Counted from the first letter of the stretch, positions 16,812-26,152 are shown. The stretch is DNA of 64,000 nt from Chryseobacterium gleum (GCA_945872795.1 CAMCAZ010000008.1:1-64000); one strand, 5' to 3'. A program made the numbers and translations. Notes: generated by a model not told the origin, from the sequence alone.

Positions 16812-19800
16812 ATGCAGAATAGAGGCGCGCTTTGGATCTTTACCATCCTGCTGGCGCTAGCGTGTGTTTATCAGCTTTCCTTCTCCTTCTTCACCTCGGG
16901 TCTCGAGCGCAAAGCGGCTGAAGAGGCCGGCTATAAGGCCGACTCGGTGCTCGCTTTGCCGGGGAACCAAGGGCTTGATCGCGAAGCGCTCAAGCTCGAC
17001 TTTGAGAACAACATTCTGCGCTCCAAGGCTGATGAGAAGGTGTACCCTGTGCTGGGCTACAGCTACAGTGAATGCAAGGAGAAGGAGATCAACCTGGGCC
17101 TTGACCTGAAGGGTGGTATGGCCGTTACGCTGGAGGTGAGCATCCCCGAACTGGTGGTGAACCTGAGCGGTAACAGCAGCGACCCGGCCTTCACCAAGGC
17201 CATTGCCAGCGCTCGCGAACGCCAGAAGAGCAGCAACGCTGATTTCATCACCCTTTTCGGTGAGGAGTATGCCAAGATCCCTGAACGTGGTCCCCTGTCG
17301 GCCATTTTCTATACCCCCGACCGCAAGGACATGTTCGAGCGCGAAGGCAACGACGCAGACTACCTGAAAGCCTTGCGCAAGGAGGCGGAAGCAGCCTTGA
17401 ACAACACGGAGCGCATCCTTCGCACCCGGATAGACAAGTTCGGCGTGGCGCAGCCCAGCATCCAGAAACAGCAGTTCAGCGGTCGCATCCAGATCGAACT
17501 GCCCGGTGTAAAGGATAAGGACCGTGTACGTAAAGTGCTGCAGAGCACCGCCAACCTCGAATTCTGGGAGACCTACGACAACACTGAGATCGGTCCCTTG
17601 CTCGATCAGGCCAACACCCCGCTCAGCGCGATCCTCCACCCGGAACTGGCCGAGGCGAGCACCGATACGGCTGAGCTGACGGCTGCCATGGACACCCTCG
17701 CTGTGCAGGATACCGTGGCCGTACAGGACACCACGCTTGCCGCAGCAACGGACACCGCTGCTGCAGTGGACAGCCTGGCCGATACGGACACCACGGCGAC
17801 CGATCAGGACCTTTCCGAGGAGGAGGCGCGCAAGAAGGCGCCCCTTTCCATGCGTCTCCGTCCGTTGTTCGACCCCCAACGGGGCTGGATGCGCGGGGCC
17901 ATCGTGGGCCAGGCCGATCTGAAGGATACGGCCGAGGTGAACCGCTTGCTCGCCATGGACGTGGTACGTAAGGCGCTGCCCATGGACCTGCGACTGGCCT
18001 GGGCTGCGAAGGCCGAGACCGCCGAGCTGGTGAACGGGTCCACTGCCCAGCTGCTGAACCTCTTTGCACTGAAGTTGCCTCGTGATGGCAAGCCCAAGTT
18101 GGACGGCAGTTCCATCGTGAACGCAGCCCAGGACTTCGATATGAAAGGTGCCGTGGAGGTGACCATGCAGATGGATGCTGAAGGAGCCCAGACCTGGAAG
18201 GTCATGACCGGGGATAACGTCGGTAAGTCCATTGCCATCGTGCTCGACGAACTCGTGTACAGTGCTCCGACCGTCATGTCCGAGATCGCTGGCGGCCGTT
18301 CCAGCATCTCCATGGGCAGTGGTAACCTTAACAACCAGATCCAGGAGGCCGATGACCTCGCCAATATCCTGAAGGCGGGTGCCCTGCCAGCCCCGGCACG
18401 CATCATCGACGAGACCGTAGTGGGTCCATCCCTGGGTGAACAGAACATCGACCGGGGCATGATGTCCTTCGCGGTGGCCCTGATCGGTGTGCTTCTGGTC
18501 ATGGGCCTTTACTATGCAGGAGCAGGCTGGATCGCTGACATCGCCCTCCTGGCGAACGTTTTCTTCCTGCTGGGCACCATGGCATCGATGCAGGCCTCGC
18601 TGACCCTTGCGGGTATTGCCGGTATCGTTCTGACCATCGGAATGGCCGTGGATGCGAACGTGCTGATCAATGAGCGCGTGCGGGACGAGCTCAAGGCTGG
18701 TCGCATGTTGAAGAGCGCCATCGAAAGCGCCTACAGCAACCAAGGGGCGCTCTCTGCCATCATCGATTCGAACGTGACCACGTTCATCACCGCCGTCATC
18801 CTCTATCTGTTCGGTTCTGGTCCCATTCGAGGTTTCGCCACCACCCTCGGGTTGGGTATCCTCACCTCCCTGTTCACCGCTATTTTCATCAGCCGCCTTG
18901 TGATGATCTGGCGCATGGAGCGGAACAAGCCCATCTCCTTCTCCCGCAGCTGGAACATCAACCTCTTCGACGGTGCCAATGTGGACTTCATGGGCAAGAG
19001 GAAATTGTTCTACGGCATCTCCTTCGTGATCATCGGCATCGGCATCGCCTCCATGGTGACCCGTGGATTCAACTGGGGCGTCGACTTCACCGGCGGTCGC
19101 ACGTATGTAGTGGAGTTCCAGCAACCTGTCGATCTTGATCAGGTTAGGGAGACCTTGGAACCCATGGTCACCGATGAAGCTGGTCGACAGTACACCCTTT
19201 CGGTGAAGACCTATGGTGGAGCCCAGCGCCTGAAGATCACCACGAACTACAAGATCGAGGAGTCCGGCGTGGCAATGGATTCCGTGGTTCAAGGCCGCGT
19301 TGCCGAAGGATTGACCAAGGTGGGGGCGTTCAGCTTTGCGGAAGAGACCCGGAAAGTGGATCCCACCATCAGTGACGACATCAAGACAAAGGCCCTGACA
19401 TCCGTGGCCATCGCTTTGGTGTTCATGTTCGTCTATATCGCCATTCGGTTCAGCAACTGGCAATACGGTCTGGGCGCATTGCTATCCTTGTTGCACGATG
19501 TACTTGTCGTCCTTGGTCTGTACTCCCTGCTCTGGGGAGTGGTGGGATTCTCGATGGAGATCGACGAGGCGTTCATTGCCGTTATCCTCACTGTCGTGGG
19601 CTATTCGATCAACGATACGGTGGTGGTGTTCGACAGGATCAGGGAATACACGCGTGACCACAAACGCGACCCCGTGGTCCCCTTGTTCAATCGGGCGATC
19701 AACAGTACGCTGAGCCGGACGTTGAACACGGGTGTTTGCACCCTCCTCGTGCTCGTCATCATCTTCTTCTTCGGCGGTGTCTCCATCAAGGGCTTCGTGT

Positions 19801-19904
19801 TCGGACTGTTCGTGGGTACCCTGGTCGGTACCTATTCCTCGATCTTCGTGGCGTCCGCGGCTGCGGTCGACCTTTTGCTTCGCGGGGCGAAGACAAAGGC
19901 CTGA
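16812..19904 (+). CDS. secDF: protein translocase subunit SecDF (fused)
   Basis: 1030 residues, a natural SecD-SecF fusion that uses the proton gradient to assist late steps of Sec export. The SecD part starts with one membrane helix (LWIFTILLALACVYQLSF), then LGLDLKGGM, the periplasmic P1 domain with RTRIDKFGVAQPSIQ and RIQIELPGV, and membrane motifs GPSLGEQNI and GMAVDANVLINER. The SecF part begins near FNWGVDFTGGRTYVVEF and ends with ILTVVGYSINDTVVVFDRIRE. About residues 279-340 hold a low-complexity stretch rich in alternating D, T and A (AVQDTVAVQDT) that interrupts SecD. It serves the large set of signal-peptide proteins encoded nearby. Confidence 0.96.
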   Translation: MQNRGALWIFTILLALACVYQLSFSFFTSGLERKAAEEAGYKADSVLALPGNQGLDREALKLDFENNILRSKADEKVYPVLGYSYSECKEKEINLGLDLKGGMAVTLEVSIPELVVNLSGNSSDPAFTKAIASARERQKSSNADFITLFGEEYAKIPERGPLSAIFYTPDRKDMFEREGNDADYLKALRKEAEAALNNTERILRTRIDKFGVAQPSIQKQQFSGRIQIELPGVKDKDRVRKVLQSTANLEFWETYDNTEIGPLLDQANTPLSAILHPELAEASTDTAELTAAMDTLAVQDTVAVQDTTLAAATDTAAAVDSLADTDTTATDQDLSEEEARKKAPLSMRLRPLFDPQRGWMRGAIVGQADLKDTAEVNRLLAMDVVRKALPMDLRLAWAAKAETAELVNGSTAQLLNLFALKLPRDGKPKLDGSSIVNAAQDFDMKGAVEVTMQMDAEGAQTWKVMTGDNVGKSIAIVLDELVYSAPTVMSEIAGGRSSISMGSGNLNNQIQEADDLANILKAGALPAPARIIDETVVGPSLGEQNIDRGMMSFAVALIGVLLVMGLYYAGAGWIADIALLANVFFLLGTMASMQASLTLAGIAGIVLTIGMAVDANVLINERVRDELKAGRMLKSAIESAYSNQGALSAIIDSNVTTFITAVILYLFGSGPIRGFATTLGLGILTSLFTAIFISRLVMIWRMERNKPISFSRSWNINLFDGANVDFMGKRKLFYGISFVIIGIGIASMVTRGFNWGVDFTGGRTYVVEFQQPVDLDQVRETLEPMVTDEAGRQYTLSVKTYGGAQRLKITTNYKIEESGVAMDSVVQGRVAEGLTKVGAFSFAEETRKVDPTISDDIKTKALTSVAIALVFMFVYIAIRFSNWQYGLGALLSLLHDVLVVLGLYSLLWGVVGFSMEIDEAFIAVILTVVGYSINDTVVVFDRIREYTRDHKRDPVVPLFNRAINSTLSRTLNTGVCTLLVLVIIFFFGGVSIKGFVFGLFVGTLVGTYSSIFVASAAAVDLLLRGAKTKA

Positions 19905-19922
19905 TAGTCCCTTGACCTCGTT

Positions 19923-19958
19923 GCGGTCCCGTTGTCCGAGGAAGGACTTCGGGACCGC
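19923..19958 (+). terminator. hairpin between secDF and the tatA-like gene
   Basis: Stem GCGGTCCC (19923-19930) / GGGACCGC (19951-19958) with a 20-nt loop, then TTACTTTTAG. It could terminate or attenuate transcription into the next gene 18 bases on. Confidence 0.55.
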
Positions 19959-19975
19959 TTACTTTTAGCCCTGCA

Positions 19976-20260
19976 ATGCAAACGGTGCTCCTGTTCGATA
20001 TCAGTGGTGGGGAACTCATGGTGGTGCTCCTTTTCATCCTGCTTTTCTTCGGAAGCAAGGGCATACCTGACATCGCCCGCACATTGGGACGCACTATGCG
20101 CCAGGTGCGTGACGCCAGCAACGAGGTGCAGCGCGAGATCCAGCGCGGTGCCAATGAGGTGACGCGTGCCGCACAGGAACAGCGACGCACCCTTCTTGAT
20201 GAGAAGGAGGTGACCGTCGACAAAGCGCCAACGGATGAACCCGACGGCGCAGCGCATTGA
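19976..20260 (+). CDS. tatA: TatA/TatB-family twin-arginine translocase protein
   Basis: 94 residues. A short N-terminal membrane helix (ELMVVLLFILLFFGSKGIP) is followed by the hinge FGSKGIPDIARTLGR and a long amphipathic helix rich in R, E and Q. This is the TatA/B/E layout, in which FGxxxIPxxARxLG is diagnostic. It would form the channel-forming or receptor component for folded Tat substrates in the inner membrane. TatA and TatB cannot be separated reliably at this length, and no TatC is visible in the window. It follows secDF at 71 bases. Confidence 0.85.
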   Translation: MQTVLLFDISGGELMVVLLFILLFFGSKGIPDIARTLGRTMRQVRDASNEVQREIQRGANEVTRAAQEQRRTLLDEKEVTVDKAPTDEPDGAAH

Positions 20261-20302
20261 TCGCGCATTGTTGGACCGTACTTCCTTTGCTTTCCGTCGA
20301 CA

Positions 20303-20336
20303 GGTACCGGGGCTAGCTGGGTCGCTGCCCGGTACC
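20303..20336 (+). terminator. hairpin after the tatA-like gene
   Basis: GGTACCGGGGC (20303-20313) pairs with GCCCGGTACC (20327-20336) with one bulged G; 42 bases past the stop. No T-run. Confidence 0.45.
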
Positions 20337-20409
20337 CGTATCCCTTAGGCTGCCGTGGCTGCATGGGGGTACTTCAGCAAGGCTGCGACGATCCCTGACC
20401 GAGTCCCTG

Positions 20410-20434
20410 AACGCCCTCCCGACCGGAGGGCGTT
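20410..20434. terminator. strong GC hairpin
   Basis: Ten-base perfect stem AACGCCCTCC (20410-20419) / GGAGGGCGTT (20425-20434), 5-nt loop. It is 149 bases past the tatA-like stop and 129 bases before glnN, so it is either a terminator or a leader structure. Confidence 0.45.
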
Positions 20435-20533
20435 CGCGTTCCATCCCAGTTCATTTCTACTGTTGGGGTCATTGTGATGGGGGGGGGGTCTCGAATTTTA
20501 TCAACTTTTGAGGATGCACCCCCTTCAGGAACA

Positions 20534-20541
20534 TACCTTCG
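20534..20541 (+). promoter_or_regulatory. -7-like element of glnN
   Basis: TACCTTCG 22 bases before the start codon. A TTTG lies at 20507-20510, a longer spacing (23) than the usual 19. Confidence 0.4.
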
Positions 20542-20563
20542 CGGCCAACAAACCCCTTTTCCC

Positions 20564-22756
20564 ATGTCAAGCCCCCTTATTCGAGCCAAGGCTTTGGAGG
20601 ATGTGCTCCATCGCCGCCCGAATTTCGTTGAACCACCTTCCCAGAAGATCTCCGACTTCTTCGGGGTGAACGTGTTCAATGAGGACGCCATGCGCATGTT
20701 CCTCACTGAGGAGGCCTGGTACGCGGTGCGTCAGGCAGGCCAGCACGGTACGCGGATCGATCGGAAACTGGCCGACCAGGTGGCCAGCGGCATGAAGGAA
20801 TGGGCATCCAGCAAGGGTGCCTCGCATTATACCCATTGGTTCCAGCCGCTCACCGGTCTCAGTGCGGAGAAGCACGATGCCTTCTTCGAGCCCATCGGAG
20901 GCGGTCGCAGCATCGAGCGTTTCGACGGCAGCATGCTGGTGCAACAGGAACCCGATGCCAGCAGCTTCCCCAATGGTGGCATCCGGAACACCTTCGAGGC
21001 CCGGGGCTACACGGCCTGGGATCCCAGCAGCCCGGCGTTCGTTATCGGGCGCACGCTCTGCGTGCCCACCATCTTCATCAGCTACACCGGTGAAGCGCTG
21101 GATTTCAAGATGCCGCTCCTGCGTGCGATCCACGCCGTGGACGAAGCCGCCACGGCGGTGTGCCAGTACTTCGACAAGGACGTGACCAAGGTGATCAGCA
21201 CCCTGGGCTGGGAGCAGGAGTATTTCCTGATCGACAAGGCCCTGTACTTCGCCCGGCCGGACATCATGATGAGCGGTCGTGCACTGTTCGGCCACCTGCC
21301 CGCCAAGGGCCAGCAGATGGAGGACCACTACTTCGGCAGTATCCCCGACCGTGTCAGGGCCTTCATGCGCGACTTCGAGACCGAGGCCCTGATGCTCGGG
21401 ATACCGGTGAAGACGCGCCACAACGAGGTGGCCCCGAACCAGTTCGAGTGCGCGCCGGTGTTCGAGGAGATGAACCTCGCCGTGGACCACAACGTCCTGC
21501 TCATGGACATCATGGACAAGACCGCCCAGAAGCACGACTTCCGCGTGTTGCTCCACGAAAAGCCCTACTCGGGGGTGAACGGCAGCGGAAAGCACAACAA
21601 CTGGAGCCTGGCCACCAACACCGGCCGCAACCTGCTGCGCCCCGCCAAGACGCCGAAGGAGAACCTCCAGTTCCTCACCTTCTTCGTGAACACCATCGCG
21701 GCCATCCACGCGCACGCCGATGTGCTCCGCGCCAGCATCGCCAGCGCGAACAATGACCATCGCCTGGGTGCCAACGAAGCCCCACCCGCCATCATCAGCG
21801 TGTTCATCGGCGAGCACCTGAGCAACCTGCTGGACGGGCTGGAGAAGAACATCAAGGGCGCCATGACCCCCGACCGGAAGACCGAACTGAAGCTGGACAT
21901 CGGTCGCATCCCTTCGGTGATGCTGGACAATACGGACCGCAACCGCACCAGTCCGTTCGCCTTCACGGGCAACAAGTTCGAGTTCCGCGCCGTGGGCAGC
22001 AGTGCCAACTGCGCCGGGCCGATGACCGTGCTCAACACCATTGTCGCGCACCAGCTGCGCCTGTTCAAGAAGCAGGTGGACGCCTTGATCGCCAAAGGCA
22101 CCAAGAAGGACGAGGCCATCCTGCGCGTGATCCGCGACCTGATCGCTACCAGCAAGAGCATCCGCTTTGAAGGCAACGGCTACGGCGAGGAATGGGTGAA
22201 GGAGGCCGCCAAGCGCGGGTTGAGCAACATCAAGGACACGCCCCGCGCACTGGATGTGTGGATGCGTAAGGAGACGGCCAAGCTCTTCACGGACATGGAG
22301 GTGCTGTCGCCGGTGGAGCTGGAGGCCCGGCATGAGATCGAACTGCACAGCTACACGCTGAAGATCCAGATCGAGAGCCGTGTGGCGGGCGATCTCGCGC
22401 AGAACCACATCATCCCCACGGCCATCAACTACCAGAACCGCCTGCTGGAGAACGTCCGCGGTCTGCGGGACGTGCTCCCGGCCGCGCAGGCCAAGAAGGC
22501 GGTGGAGACCCCGGTGAAGCTCATCGAGGAGATCAGCGAGCACCTCTCCAAGATCAAGGAACTGGTGGACTCCATGATCGAGGCGCGCAAGAAGGCCAAC
22601 ATCATTGACCACGCCCGCGAGAAGGCCATCGCCTATTGCGATCACGTGCGCCCTCATCTGGAGAAGATCCGCTACCACGTGGACAAGCTCGAACTGCTGG
22701 TGGACGATGAGCTGTGGCCCCTGCCCAAGATGCGGGAGCTGCTCTTCACCCGCTGA
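20564..22756 (+). CDS. glnN: glutamine synthetase type III
   Basis: 730 residues from the ATG at 20564 (MSSPLIRAKALEDV). An in-frame ATG at 20474 would lie upstream of the promoter element and next to the G-run. The enzyme makes glutamine from glutamate, ammonia and ATP. The length (about 730 against about 450 for type I) and the motifs FFGVNVFNEDAM, TLGWEQEYFLID, KTRHNEVAPNQFECAPVFEE, GVNGSGKHNNWSLAT and NDHRLGANEAPPAI identify the GSIII form typical of Bacteroidota. A helical C-terminal region (about 600-720) is also typical. It is a single-gene unit with its own terminator. Confidence 0.97.
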   Translation: MSSPLIRAKALEDVLHRRPNFVEPPSQKISDFFGVNVFNEDAMRMFLTEEAWYAVRQAGQHGTRIDRKLADQVASGMKEWASSKGASHYTHWFQPLTGLSAEKHDAFFEPIGGGRSIERFDGSMLVQQEPDASSFPNGGIRNTFEARGYTAWDPSSPAFVIGRTLCVPTIFISYTGEALDFKMPLLRAIHAVDEAATAVCQYFDKDVTKVISTLGWEQEYFLIDKALYFARPDIMMSGRALFGHLPAKGQQMEDHYFGSIPDRVRAFMRDFETEALMLGIPVKTRHNEVAPNQFECAPVFEEMNLAVDHNVLLMDIMDKTAQKHDFRVLLHEKPYSGVNGSGKHNNWSLATNTGRNLLRPAKTPKENLQFLTFFVNTIAAIHAHADVLRASIASANNDHRLGANEAPPAIISVFIGEHLSNLLDGLEKNIKGAMTPDRKTELKLDIGRIPSVMLDNTDRNRTSPFAFTGNKFEFRAVGSSANCAGPMTVLNTIVAHQLRLFKKQVDALIAKGTKKDEAILRVIRDLIATSKSIRFEGNGYGEEWVKEAAKRGLSNIKDTPRALDVWMRKETAKLFTDMEVLSPVELEARHEIELHSYTLKIQIESRVAGDLAQNHIIPTAINYQNRLLENVRGLRDVLPAAQAKKAVETPVKLIEEISEHLSKIKELVDSMIEARKKANIIDHAREKAIAYCDHVRPHLEKIRYHVDKLELLVDDELWPLPKMRELLFTR

Positions 22757-22786
22757 TCGGCCCACAGGCTCAGCCACTGACGGAGG

Positions 22787-22807
22787 GGGGAGCCATCGCG
22801 GCTCCCC
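22787..22807 (+). terminator. terminator of glnN
   Basis: GGGGAGCC (22787-22794) / GGCTCCCC (22800-22807), 5-nt loop, followed by ATTCCGCCTTTTTA. Confidence 0.75.
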
Positions 22808-22850
22808 ATTCCGCCTTTTTATCCTTCGTTTCGTCTTTGGGGGATCTGCT

Positions 22851-22858
22851 TATCTTCG
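22851..22858 (+). promoter_or_regulatory. -7 element of the OmpA-family gene
   Basis: TATCTTCG 38 bases before the ATG at 22897, the TAnnTTCG variant also seen before the NSS transporter gene. Confidence 0.5.
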
Positions 22859-22896
22859 CCCGGAACCGGAACACTAGACCCATCCAATCCCACGCG

Positions 22897-24903
22897 ATGA
22901 CCACACGGAAGATCCTGGCCACCCTCTTTGTCAGTTTCCTTTGCACCACGGCAGTTCTGGCGCAGGGGCGTTTGGCCGAGGAGGCGGACCTTGCCTTTGA
23001 CAAGGGCTTCTATTTCAACGCCATCGAGCTCTACAAGAAGGCGTACACCGTAGAGAAGAAGGCAGGGACCAAGGCGGAGCTGATCTACAAGGTGGCCGAG
23101 AGCTACCGCCTGCTCGGCGATCCCCAGCAGGCCCAAGTGTGGTATGAGAAGGCCAACAAGGCCCAGTTGGAGGACCCCACCGGTTACTACTGGATCGGGG
23201 AGATGCTCAAGCAGCAGGGCAAGTACGCCGACGCCATCGTGGCCTACAACAAGTACAAGGAGAAGAGACCCAATGACGTCCGTGCGGCTGCCGGTATTGC
23301 GGCCTGCCAGATGGCCCAGAAGTGGAAGGACGAGCCCACCCGCTACAGCGTGGATCCCGAGGTGCTCTTGAACACGGCCCAGTACGATTTCACGCCCGCC
23401 TTCGCGGACAAGAAGAACGAGACGGTGGTCTTCACCAGCACGCGTCCCGCAGCAACGGGCGCCGAAACGGACCAGATCCTCGGTGAGGCCTTCAGTGACC
23501 TGTTCACCAGCACTCGCGATCGACTGGGCAAATGGAGCGAGCCTGTGAAGCTTCCCATCACCATCAACACCGAGTCGAATGAAGGGGCTCCCATCTTCAA
23601 TGAGAAGAGGTCCATCATGTACTTCACCCGTTGCCCTGTGGAGAAGAAGAAGGTCTTCGGTTGCGACATCTATATCAGCAAAAAGGTGGGAGCGAACTTC
23701 AGTGAGCCGGAGAAGCTGGCCCTGAAACCTTCCGGATCCAAGGAGGACACCCTGACGGTCGGACACCCTTCCCTGTCCGCCGCCGATGACATGATGTTCT
23801 TCTCCTCCAACATGAAGGGCGCAGGCCATGTGGGTGGCAAGGACATCTACTACGTGAAGCTGGATAAGGATGGCATGCCGGTGGGTGCACCGGTGAACCT
23901 CGGTGCGGAGGTCAATACCGGCAAGGATGAGATGTTCCCCTTCCAGCGTGTGGATGGAAGTCTCTACTTCGCCTCCAACGGCCACATGGGCATGGGCGGG
24001 ATGGATATCTTCCGTGCGGAGAAGACCGGCGAGAACACCTGGGGCCAGATCGAGAACATGCGTTCACCCCTGAACAGTGCTTCCGATGATTTCGGGATCA
24101 TGTTCGACGGTGAGAACGAGCGCGGCTTCTTTACCAGCAACCGCCCCGGCGGGAAAGGCCAGGACGACATCTGGCGCTTCTACATGCCCGATATGGTCTT
24201 CGCCCTCCAAGGTGTTGCCTACGACAAGGTCACCGGCCAGCCTCTGTCCGGTGCCAAGATCAGCGTGGTGGGCACCAATGGTGCCAACTTCAGCGCCATC
24301 ACCGATGAGAATGGTGGCTTCGCCTTCGTGGAGAACGGCAAGGACCGCTACATCAAGGAGAACACCAGCTACAGCATCCTGGCAGAGAAGGAGGGCTACC
24401 TGGTGGTGAAGGACCAGATCACCACGGTGGGTCTGGAGGAGAGCACCACCTTCGTGAAGGAGTACTTCCTGCAGCCCTTCATCGATGTGGTCATCAAACT
24501 GCCCGAGGTACAGTACGATCTGGGCAAGTTCGAACTGCGTCCCGAAGGCAAGGATTCTCTGGAGACCTTGTACCAAACGCTGATCGACAACCCGACGATC
24601 ATCATCGAGCTGTCCGCACACACCGATTCGCGCGACTCGGATGCGAAGAACCAGATCCTGTCCCAGAATCGCGCTCAGAGTTGCGTGAACTATCTGGTGA
24701 CCAAGGGCATTGACCCAGCACGTATGGTGCCCAAAGGCTACGGAGAGACCAAGCTGCGTATCTCCGACGCACAGATCAAGGCCATGAAGACCAAGGAGGA
24801 ACAAGAGGCGGCCCACCAGCAGAACCGTCGCACGGAGTTCCGCGTGCTGAGCTACGACTACGTGCCCAAGGAGGGCGCAGCGCCCGCCGCTCCCGCCAAT
24901 TAG
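22897..24903 (+). CDS. PorE-like OmpA-family protein (TPR, beta-propeller, CRD, OmpA)
   Basis: 668 residues from the ATG at 22897 (MTTRKILATLFV). The open frame extends to 22714 but overlaps glnN and lacks a signal peptide. Order of parts: signal peptide to AVLAQ; TPR helices (about 28-130) with AQVWYEKANKAQ; PD40/WD40-like propeller repeats (about 155-440) with VFTSTRP, IMYFTR, MFFSSN, LYFASNG and GFFTSNRPGG; a carboxypeptidase-regulatory-like fold (LSGAKISVVGTNG); and an OmpA C-terminal peptidoglycan-binding domain with ELSAHTDSRDSD and LSQNRAQSCVNYL. This four-part architecture and length match PorE, the periplasmic peptidoglycan-bound component of the T9SS, but related paralogues exist in the phylum. 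No PorP/SprF gene is adjacent. Confidence 0.85.
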   Translation: MTTRKILATLFVSFLCTTAVLAQGRLAEEADLAFDKGFYFNAIELYKKAYTVEKKAGTKAELIYKVAESYRLLGDPQQAQVWYEKANKAQLEDPTGYYWIGEMLKQQGKYADAIVAYNKYKEKRPNDVRAAAGIAACQMAQKWKDEPTRYSVDPEVLLNTAQYDFTPAFADKKNETVVFTSTRPAATGAETDQILGEAFSDLFTSTRDRLGKWSEPVKLPITINTESNEGAPIFNEKRSIMYFTRCPVEKKKVFGCDIYISKKVGANFSEPEKLALKPSGSKEDTLTVGHPSLSAADDMMFFSSNMKGAGHVGGKDIYYVKLDKDGMPVGAPVNLGAEVNTGKDEMFPFQRVDGSLYFASNGHMGMGGMDIFRAEKTGENTWGQIENMRSPLNSASDDFGIMFDGENERGFFTSNRPGGKGQDDIWRFYMPDMVFALQGVAYDKVTGQPLSGAKISVVGTNGANFSAITDENGGFAFVENGKDRYIKENTSYSILAEKEGYLVVKDQITTVGLEESTTFVKEYFLQPFIDVVIKLPEVQYDLGKFELRPEGKDSLETLYQTLIDNPTIIIELSAHTDSRDSDAKNQILSQNRAQSCVNYLVTKGIDPARMVPKGYGETKLRISDAQIKAMKTKEEQEAAHQQNRRTEFRVLSYDYVPKEGAAPAAPAN

Positions 24904-24919
24904 TTCGAACCATGAACAG

Positions 24920-24949
24920 AAGAGCATCCTGAAGCATCGGGATGCTCTT
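24920..24949 (+). terminator. terminator of the OmpA-family gene
   Basis: AAGAGCATCC (24920-24929) / GGATGCTCTT (24940-24949), 10-base perfect stem, followed by CTTCGTT. Confidence 0.75.
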
Positions 24950-24964
24950 CTTCGTTATACGCCC

Positions 24965-26152
24965 ATGAGCTCCGATCGCTACGCCCAACGCGGTGTTTCC
25001 TCCGGCAAGGAGGATGTGCACAAGGCCATTGCCGGCCTGGACAAGGGACTGTTCCCCCGGGCCTTCTGCAAGGTGGTGGCCGATGAACTGACGGGCAGTG
25101 CCGAGCATTGCATCGTGATGCATGCCGATGGGGCGGGCACCAAGTCATCGCTGGCTTACGCTTATTGGAAGGAGACCGGTGACCTCAGCGTGTGGCATGG
25201 GATCGCCCAGGACGCCATCGTGATGAACCTGGATGACCTGCTCTGCGTGGGCGCCGTCCCGAGCGCAGCCGGGGGGAACAACATCCTGCTGAGCAGCACC
25301 ATCGGGCGCAACAAGCGCTTGATCCCGGGCGAGGTGATCTCCGCCTTGATCGACGGGACGGAGCTCTTCCTGGAGAAGATGCGCGACCTCGGGATCGGCA
25401 TCCGCAGCACCGGTGGCGAGACCGCCGATGTGGGCGACCTGGTCCGCACCGTGATCGTGGACAGCACCGTGACCTGCCGGATGAAGCGCAGCGAGGTGAT
25501 CGACAATGCCCGGATACAGGCCGGTGACGTGATCGTGGCCCTGGCGAGCTACGGAAAGGCTTCCTACGAAGAGGCCTACAACGCCGGCATGGGCAGCAAC
25601 GGCCTCACCAGCGCACGGCACGATGTCTTCGCGAGGTCCCTCGCCACCCGATTCCCGGAGACCTTCGACCCCGGAACGCCCACCGAACTCGTTTACAGCG
25701 GCCAGGCGCAGTTGACCGACCCGTTGGAGGGTACGCCGTTGGACTTCGGAAAGGCCGTGCTCTCGCCCACGCGCACCTACGCACCGGTCGTTGCCCAGGT
25801 GCTGGCCGCGATGCGCGCAGATGTACACGGCATGGTGCACTGCAGTGGTGGCGCACAGACCAAGGTGCTGCACTTCGTGGAAAACCTGCGCATCATCAAG
25901 GACGATCTGCTTCCCATTCCCCCCTTGTTCAATGCCATCCAGCGCATGAGCGGCACGGACTGGAAGGAGATGTACAAGGTCTTCAACATGGGCCACCGGC
26001 TCGAGTTCTACGTCCCGGCGGAACGTGCAGCAGAGATCATCGCCATGTCCACCTCCTTCGGCATCGAAGCCAAGGTGATCGGCAGGGTGGAGGCAGCACC
26101 AGCGAAAGAGGTCATACTCACCAGTCCCCACGGCACCTTTATCTATCACTGA
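24965..26152 (+). CDS. purM: phosphoribosylformylglycinamidine cyclo-ligase (AIR synthetase)
   Basis: 395 residues. It catalyses ATP-dependent ring closure of FGAM to AIR, step five of purine synthesis. Seen: N-terminal SDRYAQRGVSSGKEDV, the nucleotide/phosphate loop HADGAGTKSSLA, DLLCVGAVP, the glycine-rich STGGETADVGD and the C-terminal half with MVHCSGGAQTKVLHF and VFNMGHRLEFYV. It is about 50 residues longer than the E. coli enzyme, as in related Bacteroidota proteins. Its start lies 16 bases past the preceding terminator and no clear promoter was seen. Confidence 0.93.
   Translation: MSSDRYAQRGVSSGKEDVHKAIAGLDKGLFPRAFCKVVADELTGSAEHCIVMHADGAGTKSSLAYAYWKETGDLSVWHGIAQDAIVMNLDDLLCVGAVPSAAGGNNILLSSTIGRNKRLIPGEVISALIDGTELFLEKMRDLGIGIRSTGGETADVGDLVRTVIVDSTVTCRMKRSEVIDNARIQAGDVIVALASYGKASYEEAYNAGMGSNGLTSARHDVFARSLATRFPETFDPGTPTELVYSGQAQLTDPLEGTPLDFGKAVLSPTRTYAPVVAQVLAAMRADVHGMVHCSGGAQTKVLHFVENLRIIKDDLLPIPPLFNAIQRMSGTDWKEMYKVFNMGHRLEFYVPAERAAEIIAMSTSFGIEAKVIGRVEAAPAKEVILTSPHGTFIYH

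Larger units (their letters stand above)
20261..20563. other. gene-free stretch before glutamine synthetase
   Basis: 303 bases with no convincing gene. It holds two hairpins (20303-20336 and 20410-20434), a run of ten Gs (20479-20488) and a -7-like element (20534-20541). Confidence 0.7.

Noticed and set aside
20474-20563. N-terminal extension of glutamine synthetase III
   Set aside because: It starts inside the G-run leader and includes the promoter-like element; GSIII proteins start at about the chosen ATG.
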